This document shows, piece by piece, positions 45,013-50,466 of a DNA stretch of 50,466 nucleotides. Source of the DNA: Promethearchaeia archaeon (lineage in GTDB: Archaea > Asgardarchaeota > Lokiarchaeia > Sigyniarchaeales > SOKP01); contig JAHQWH010000036.1 in assembly GCA_029856105.1 (NCBI GenBank), forward strand, positions 1 through 50,466, written 5' to 3'. The notes under the pieces were generated by a model. That model did no database searches, was not told the DNA's origin, and was given only the letters and a program-made list of their open reading frames with translations. The translations under genes and the position numbers were made by a program. Positions within the stretch are counted from its first letter, which is position 1, and each line of letters starts with the position of its first letter.

Positions 45013-46443
45013 ATGAGTTTTGAAGATATTCCCGTTCCAATTGGACCCGTATACGAAGGTGAACGTATTAGGGCAAAACAAATGTATGTAGAATTAGGCG
45101 GGCCCAAAATGGAAAAACACTTTGAACTTTGCAAAGTGGTTTCTAAAAAAGAGATTACAGATGGTCAAGTAACAATCCACGGAATCGATTTAAAAGACAT
45201 GGAAGAAGGATCAACCCATCCAATTGGAATCTTCGTAGAAGTCGCCGGGCCAGAATTAGAAGTGGACTTAGAAGCCGTTTTCGAAAGACGGGTTCATGAA
45301 TTCTGCAATTTCGTCAACGGAATTATGCACCTTAACCAGAGATATACAAACTGGCTAAGAATCTCTAAGACAGCAGTTGAAAAAGGCTTCAATTCGTTTC
45401 AACTACTAGGAGCAGTTCTTATTAGACTTTACAAGGCAGAATTACCTATCATTGAACAGGCTCAAGTAACTTTTTTCACAAATGAAAAGGAAATTGAAAA
45501 ACCTTATGCTATGGCAATGGAGATTTACGATAAAAGAGACGAAAGAGCACGAACAATTCACGACGAAGACGTAGACATGTTTTACGGATGTGTCTTATGC
45601 CAATCTTTCGCCCCGACTCACGCATGTTGCATTACACCTGACCGAACAAGTTTGTGCGGTTCAATTAATTGGTTCGATGCAAGAGCAGCTGCGAAAGTCG
45701 ATCCTAAGGGACCTTTATTCGAAATTCCCCCAGGCGAATGCTTGAACGAACTTGCTGGCGAATACACCGGCGTTAACGAAATGATCAAAAAACGCTCGTT
45801 AGGAGAAATTGACAGAATTTATCTGTTTTCGGGCATGGAATTCCCACATACATCGTGCGGTTGTTTCGAAGCTATCGATTTTTACATCCCTGAAGTAAAT
45901 GGACACGGAATTGTAGATCGAAACTACGGCGATGTAGCAATTAACGGGCTTCCGTTCAGCGCGATGGCAAACCAAACGGGCGGCGGCAAACAGATGCCCG
46001 GTTTTAACGGCATCAGCATCCAGTACATCATATCACCGAAATATCAACAGTATGACGGAAAATCACAAGGATTAAATGAAGGAATTGAAACCGTCGTATG
46101 GATGAACAAGGGAGTAAAAGACCGCATCGGCGAATTCCTTCCGAAAGACCTTTTGTCTAAAATCGCAACTGAAGAAGAAGTTACTGATATTAACGCGTTA
46201 AAGCAATGGTTACAGGATGTTAACCATCCCATAGTCGAAACATGGGCAGAGGCGTTAGCGGAAGAAGAAGAAGAGGAAGAATGGGAAGCAGAGGGCGCGA
46301 TGGTTCCAATGGGAACTGTTGGGATGACTATTCCTGGAGTAGGTGGCTCAGGCGGATTCTCGATCATCTTAAAGAACTGTAAAGTGCACGCCGAGGCAAT
46401 AATAATCAAGAAGATTGGGCCTAAGGGTAAAAAGAAGAAATAA
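45013..46443 (+). CDS. cdhC: Acetyl-CoA synthase catalytic (beta) subunit
   Basis: A 476-residue CdhC that joins a methyl group, CO and CoA into acetyl-CoA at the nickel-iron-sulfur A cluster. The cluster ligands are C193 and C196 (GCVLC), C205/C206 (HACC) and the Ni-site CGC at 282-284. Residues about 420-440 form an acidic, glutamate-rich linker (EALAEEEEEEEWEAEG) followed by a glycine-rich tail and a lysine end. GGAG nine bases before the ATG is a good ribosome site. The coding sequence is richer in G and C than its surroundings, as is common for highly expressed genes. CdhD, CdhE and CdhA are not nearby. Confidence 0.95.
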   Translation: MSFEDIPVPIGPVYEGERIRAKQMYVELGGPKMEKHFELCKVVSKKEITDGQVTIHGIDLKDMEEGSTHPIGIFVEVAGPELEVDLEAVFERRVHEFCNFVNGIMHLNQRYTNWLRISKTAVEKGFNSFQLLGAVLIRLYKAELPIIEQAQVTFFTNEKEIEKPYAMAMEIYDKRDERARTIHDEDVDMFYGCVLCQSFAPTHACCITPDRTSLCGSINWFDARAAAKVDPKGPLFEIPPGECLNELAGEYTGVNEMIKKRSLGEIDRIYLFSGMEFPHTSCGCFEAIDFYIPEVNGHGIVDRNYGDVAINGLPFSAMANQTGGGKQMPGFNGISIQYIISPKYQQYDGKSQGLNEGIETVVWMNKGVKDRIGEFLPKDLLSKIATEEEVTDINALKQWLQDVNHPIVETWAEALAEEEEEEEWEAEGAMVPMGTVGMTIPGVGGSGGFSIILKNCKVHAEAIIIKKIGPKGKKKK

Positions 46444-46495
46444 GAAACTTATTCTACTTTATTTTTATTTTTTATTTTATTGAATTTCAAAAATA

Positions 46496-47083
46496 TTATA
46501 GCTTCTTAGTTTCACTTAGATTTTTAAGTCGCTTTATTACATCCCATTTCTTTATTAATTTGGCTACGATTGGGGGTACAAATTGTTCCCATTGTCCACC
46601 TTTGAGCATAGATTCACGAATATCGCTTCCGCTGAGCCCTTTTTTTTCTAAAGGAACTTCCCATAAAACTTGAACATTCAATCCTAAAGATTCTAAGTAT
46701 TTTTTCTTTTGTCGGCCCCAATCGTCGTAAATCGAGAGGAAAAACGCCACATCCATTGGAACGTAATATTTTAATAGCTCAGGTACATTTATAGGGAACG
46801 GTACAATAGAGAATTCTGACAATTCCAACCCTTTTTCTAATAAAGTTTCTCTTACCATTACATATCGTTCATAGTAAGTCAAAGGGTTAGCGATAAGCAT
46901 ACTGCGATGAGGATTTGAATCGTGGACTTTAGTTAGGGTAGGGTCGGGATTGGTGATTCCCACGATTAAATGATTGCATAGTTTTTTTCCTGCTAGGAGA
47001 AATTTCACGTGATCGTTGTGGAGTATTTGGAGTCTTCCGTGAATTACGCCTGTTTCGTACTGTGTTCCTTTAATTTGCTTCAT
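46496..47083 (-). CDS. NMN adenylyltransferase-like nucleotidyltransferase
   Basis: A 195-residue protein of the cytidylyltransferase-like fold. GVIHGRLQILHNDH holds the HxxH-type ATP-binding motif (here H-N-D-H) and LSGSDIRESML the second ISGTxIR-type motif. The length and the RMLIAN...PLTYYERY segment resemble archaeal NadM or related adenylyltransferases, which make NAD from NMN and ATP. It is convergent with cdhC. Substrate assignment between NMN and a related nucleotide is not certain. Confidence 0.75.
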   Translation of the reverse strand: MKQIKGTQYETGVIHGRLQILHNDHVKFLLAGKKLCNHLIVGITNPDPTLTKVHDSNPHRSMLIANPLTYYERYVMVRETLLEKGLELSEFSIVPFPINVPELLKYYVPMDVAFFLSIYDDWGRQKKKYLESLGLNVQVLWEVPLEKKGLSGSDIRESMLKGGQWEQFVPPIVAKLIKKWDVIKRLKNLSETKKL

Positions 47084-47183
47084 TCTAGTTAATTATTTGT
47101 CGCAATAAAATAATTCGAATAATTCAAAAAAGATTAATAATTTTGCCATATAAATTATTCAATTTGATGATAGGTGTATTATT

Positions 47184-48443
47184 ATGTTATTAAAAGAGGA
47201 TATCGAAGAATCGAAAGAACGCATGGATGCGTGGTGGGATCACGAAGTAGTTGATCGTCCGGTTATATCTTACTATTTTTCGAAGAAAAGGGCAGCCATT
47301 GGAGGCTATTTAGATGCCCTTGGGCAAGATTGGAGGTTGGCAAAAAACCAAGAGGGAATCGAGGAATCTCTTGATAGTTTTGAGAAAAATGCTGAAAAAA
47401 CTTTTTATGGTGGAGAAGCAATACCTTCTTATTTTCCAAATTACGGACCGGGCATAGTTGCGGCTATTTTTGGCGTTGACCCGAAATTTCAATCTGAAAC
47501 TATTTGGTTTAGTCGCCCAACCAAACCAGAAGAAATAATATCTCTTCTTGAAAGCGTAAAATTAGACCAGAATAACGAATGGTATTCGAGAATTCTTAGA
47601 ATCACGGAGTATGCTGTGAAAAGGGCTAAAGAAAATTATCAGGTTTCAATTACAGATCTAGGAGGAGTTTTAGATATTCTTTCCTCGTTCTTAGGACCAA
47701 CTAATCTACTACTAACTATGAAACGTAATCCACACATAATAGACACTTGCCGAGAAATAATTCTTGAAAAATTAATAAAAATCTACGATAAGCTTTACGG
47801 CATTATTGAGAAGGATTGCAAAGGCTTCAACGCTTGGTTAAATGTCTGGTGTAGGAAAAGTTGGTACCCCGTTCAATGTGATTTTATCGCGATGCTCAAC
47901 CCAAAATTTTTTAAAAGGTTTGCATTACCAGATATTATTACTCAAATCGAACATATGGAGTACGCAATTTACCACATGGACGGCCCTTATCAAATCCCGT
48001 TTTTAGACGATTTTTTATCAATCTCACACTTAACAGGTATCCAATGGGTACCAGGAGCAGGTCGACAACCACAAGGATCAGAAGAGTGGATCCCTCTATA
48101 CAAAAAAATCCAAAAAGCAGGTAAAAACATTGTAATAGATACCCTTTCGGAAAAAGTACCTCATTTATATCGTAATTTAGAGCATAAGGGCTTATACGTT
48201 AGAACGCTCTATTCTTCTAAAATAATCGCAGACTTTTACTTACCCCCTTTTATTGGTGGCGGAGATGGTAAGTTAATAGAAGAGGCAATTAGCTGGGTAA
48301 AAAATAACAATTATCCAAATATAAATAAGGAATTGCTTGAGGAATTTTTAAATACGAAGCACTACGAGTTCGATAGCGGAGTTAAACGACAACTGCTTAA
48401 ACAAATAAATAGTTCTTTAAAAGAAAAGCTGTATTTTACTTGA
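47184..48443 (+). CDS. Uroporphyrinogen decarboxylase-like (URO-D superfamily) protein
   Basis: A 419-residue protein of the URO-D superfamily but not a HemE: YHMDGPYQIPFLDDFL and IQWVPGAGRQPQGS are features of a distinct group of URO-D-like proteins. Relatives include zinc-dependent methyltransferases that serve corrinoid proteins (MtaA, MtbA), but the HxC zinc motif is not seen here. It has a W-rich N-terminus (MDAWWDHEVVDRPV). Its proximity to CODH/ACS suggests possible methyl-group chemistry; this is inference. A ribosome site (TAGGTG) precedes the ATG. Confidence 0.72.
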   Translation: MLLKEDIEESKERMDAWWDHEVVDRPVISYYFSKKRAAIGGYLDALGQDWRLAKNQEGIEESLDSFEKNAEKTFYGGEAIPSYFPNYGPGIVAAIFGVDPKFQSETIWFSRPTKPEEIISLLESVKLDQNNEWYSRILRITEYAVKRAKENYQVSITDLGGVLDILSSFLGPTNLLLTMKRNPHIIDTCREIILEKLIKIYDKLYGIIEKDCKGFNAWLNVWCRKSWYPVQCDFIAMLNPKFFKRFALPDIITQIEHMEYAIYHMDGPYQIPFLDDFLSISHLTGIQWVPGAGRQPQGSEEWIPLYKKIQKAGKNIVIDTLSEKVPHLYRNLEHKGLYVRTLYSSKIIADFYLPPFIGGGDGKLIEEAISWVKNNNYPNINKELLEEFLNTKHYEFDSGVKRQLLKQINSSLKEKLYFT

Positions 48444-48526
48444 AATAAATTCCTTTATCGAAGAAAATTTGAAGAGCTATTAAACTAATTAAAAATATTT
48501 TAAAGGATAAAAGTAAATTTATAATT

Positions 48527-50116
48527 ATGCGTTTAAAGACTCTATTTTATAAAAACAAAATATTTTCAATAGGAACTCTGTTCTTTTCGATTTGGATTAG
48601 TATTTTAGTTTTGCTTGCAATATTTAGTCGTAGGGAAATAGTTTTTTACGATGCTCTTGGACAAACCGATGTTTCTTCTAATTATATTAGCTTTTTGCCA
48701 TTTTTAAGATATGTTTTTGAACCCTTTGCAACAATTGCTTTTATTTTAGAATACCGATTCACTTGGCTTTTCCTGTATTTAATAATATACCCTATTCTAC
48801 GCGTTATTTATTTGTTCTTAAGAAAATCGGGCAAATTAAACTCAAGTAAATACAACCATCTAAAACATTTGTTAACAGATTTCATTTATTTTTCGTTTAA
48901 AGTCTTTTCTATAACGCTTGTTGCAATTTTACTAATAGTACTAGTAGGATACTTAATTCAAGGTTTTTTCTTTGTTAATAGATACTTTATGGTCCCAGTT
49001 CAAATTGGAATACACTTTAGTGTTATATTAATTTCAATTAAAGCGGTGTGTTCTCTTTTAAAATTATTCCATCCAAGGCTTAAATTTAATTTTGCTGCTA
49101 AAATAGAAAGGGGAAATAGAAAAATTACAGCGAATTTGAAGAAAGAATTTGTTTATTTTGCCGGAATTTTATTATTATTACTAGGGTCTAATGTTATTTT
49201 ATTGTCAATTCAATTTCCAACGCATAAAATAATCCCAATTACTCCTCTTGACGACGACGAGTTTTTGTTTGACTTTCACGTCCACACGACCTTTTCTGAC
49301 GGTTGGCTTACACCCGAAGAGAGAGTTTTATGGTACATTGAACACGGGATTTCTGGAGCGGCATTTTCCGATCACGATAACATAAGAGGAGCTTTAGCAG
49401 CTAGAGAATTTGTTGAGAAAAATGGACTGGATTTTACAGTCTGGATAGCAGAAGAATGGACAAATCACGAACCAGATCCCGAAATTCATATGAATTACTT
49501 TGGGATAGAAGAAGAATTAGTACCTCTCGAATCTTATACACCAGAAGGACCTAAAGCGATGAATGCCTCAGATTTAATAAGTTATGTAAAAGCTAACGGT
49601 GGTTTTATAACGGTGAACCATTATAATTACGAAGACGGGTCTGGAGCACCACATACACTTGAACAATTGCGCGATTGGGGCGTCGATGGTTTTGAAATCA
49701 TTAATGGTGGGGGTTATACCAGGTATACGGAGATACGTCAATTTTGCTTGGATAACAATTTAATTTGCATAGCGGGGTCTGACATTCACACTAACGAAGA
49801 CTTAAACACTTTTATCAAATTAAAATTAGATGATCCAAGTAATAAAACGATTGAAAATATTTTTAAAAACTTAGAAAATAATACACATGAAGCTGTAGCC
49901 ATTCAATTATTTTCTGAAACTTTCAAACTTCCCGGAGATTCGAATGATTCAGGACTTTACATCGTAGAAGAATTTATTAATTATCTCTTAAACATAGATA
50001 TTTATCAAGCCTTATCTTGGATAATTTGGTCATCTATAGTCTATCTAACATTCGCCCTATTTTACAGGAAGGCAAAAAAAGTAGAATTAAAATGGTTAAA
50101 GGTTAAAATTTATTAA
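48527..50116 (+). CDS. Membrane-anchored PHP-domain phosphoesterase
   Basis: A 529-residue protein. Residues 1-240 hold about five or six membrane helices (for example FSIGTLFFSIWISILVLLAI near 14-33 and FAGILLLLLGSNVILLSI before the catalytic part). From about 249 a PHP domain begins: DFHVHTTFSD (HxH), AAFSDHDN, ITVNHYNYE and GSDIHT, the usual four metal-binding motifs. A further membrane helix (YQALSWIIWSSIVYLTF) closes the protein. PHP domains hydrolyse phosphoesters with a trinuclear metal site. The orientation and substrate are unknown. Confidence 0.8.
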   Translation: MRLKTLFYKNKIFSIGTLFFSIWISILVLLAIFSRREIVFYDALGQTDVSSNYISFLPFLRYVFEPFATIAFILEYRFTWLFLYLIIYPILRVIYLFLRKSGKLNSSKYNHLKHLLTDFIYFSFKVFSITLVAILLIVLVGYLIQGFFFVNRYFMVPVQIGIHFSVILISIKAVCSLLKLFHPRLKFNFAAKIERGNRKITANLKKEFVYFAGILLLLLGSNVILLSIQFPTHKIIPITPLDDDEFLFDFHVHTTFSDGWLTPEERVLWYIEHGISGAAFSDHDNIRGALAAREFVEKNGLDFTVWIAEEWTNHEPDPEIHMNYFGIEEELVPLESYTPEGPKAMNASDLISYVKANGGFITVNHYNYEDGSGAPHTLEQLRDWGVDGFEIINGGGYTRYTEIRQFCLDNNLICIAGSDIHTNEDLNTFIKLKLDDPSNKTIENIFKNLENNTHEAVAIQLFSETFKLPGDSNDSGLYIVEEFINYLLNIDIYQALSWIIWSSIVYLTFALFYRKAKKVELKWLKVKIY

Positions 50117-50146
50117 ATTCTTTTTTTTAATATTGATTAATTTAAT

Positions 50147-50466
50147 TTAAATATAATACCCCGTTTTATCGTCTACATTCGTATCGTTGTCATCGTCGTT
50201 ATCGTCTTCGTCTTCTTTACCCATTAGCTTTTTAGAGAAAAATTTCATTATATCTTTTGGATCTAAATCTTTTAAGTCGTTCATATCGATTGGGATTATC
50301 CCTTTTTTTAAAGGTCCCATTTGACTTCTTAATTGCTTCTCAATTCTCTTTTTCTCTCTTTCGTGCAAAATTAATTCCTTTTTCATAAGGATATTTAACT
50401 CATTTGCTACTAATTCGTCCAATTCGCTAGGGGCAAAAGATAATAACAATTCTGTATCATATAGTT
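50147..50466 (-). CDS. Acidic-tailed coiled-coil protein (N-terminus beyond window edge)
   Basis: An open frame that continues past the right edge, so only the C-terminal 105 or so residues are visible. LDELVANELNILMKKELIL and EREKKRIEKQLRSQ are charged helices, followed by PLKKGIIPIDMNDLKDLDP and a strongly acidic tail (EDEDDNDDDND) before the end YYI. A TTG at 50449 is an internal codon rather than the start. No family was recognised. Confidence 0.5.
   Translation of the reverse strand, partial: LYDTELLLSFAPSELDELVANELNILMKKELILHEREKKRIEKQLRSQMGPLKKGIIPIDMNDLKDLDPKDIMKFFSKKLMGKEDEDDNDDDNDTNVDDKTGYYI

Overview
The window looks like a piece of an AT-rich archaeal chromosome, most likely from an Asgard archaeon of the Lokiarchaeia type. 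This is an inference from gene content: archaeal CODH/ACS subunits (CdhB, CdhC), stand-alone DUF35 zinc-ribbon/OB proteins next to thiolase-fold enzymes, Shine-Dalgarno sites of the GGAGGTGAT type, oligo-T gene ends, and a very large bacterial-like set of fatty-acid genes. No rRNA, tRNA, CRISPR array or insertion sequence was seen. Genes are densely packed on both strands, and no gap between them exceeds about 300 bases (the longest, 16067-16359, is a divergent promoter region).

Layout. 1-10.4 kb: two TPR proteins, a C_GCAxxG_C_C redox protein, an AmrS-type radical SAM enzyme, a membrane protein, an FAD glycerol-3-phosphate dehydrogenase, an SCP2-domain protein, a coiled-coil protein, a PfkB-type kinase, a methyltransferase and an RNase H-like nuclease. 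10.4-26.1 kb: a lipid/acyl-CoA island with an acyl-CoA dehydrogenase divergent from a thiolase-DUF35 pair, two tandem BKACE (DUF849) enzymes, a thiolase-thiolase-DUF35-DUF35-enoyl-CoA hydratase run, a ferredoxin-reductase/CrtI-like pair, another hydratase/isomerase and an acyl-CoA ligase. 26.3-30.5 kb: threonine aldolase and a four-gene polar amino acid ABC importer. 30.7-43.7 kb: a second acyl-CoA region with an SCP2-DUF35-thiolase operon (the thiolase is broken by an in-frame TAA), a hydratase, a nitronate monooxygenase-like protein, a 2[4Fe-4S] ferredoxin, two tandem Cys-rich acyl-CoA ligases, a GNAT, an HsdM-HsdS fusion methylase and 3-hydroxyacyl-CoA dehydrogenase divergent from a hydratase. 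43.7-50.5 kb: a decayed GNAT, a CooT-like nickel protein, CdhB and CdhC, an NMN adenylyltransferase-like protein, a URO-D-like protein, a membrane PHP phosphoesterase and a truncated coiled-coil gene.

Together these genes suggest an anaerobe that activates acyl or aromatic acids to CoA esters, shortens them by beta-oxidation and BKACE/thiolase-like chemistry, and passes acetyl units to or from the Wood-Ljungdahl pathway. The most interesting theme is that all four thiolase-fold proteins appear to lack the nucleophilic cysteine and are each paired with a DUF35 protein. They resemble bacterial Ltp2-DUF35 retro-aldolases more than classical thiolases. One set also carries a separate SCP2 gene, the unfused equivalent of eukaryotic SCPx.
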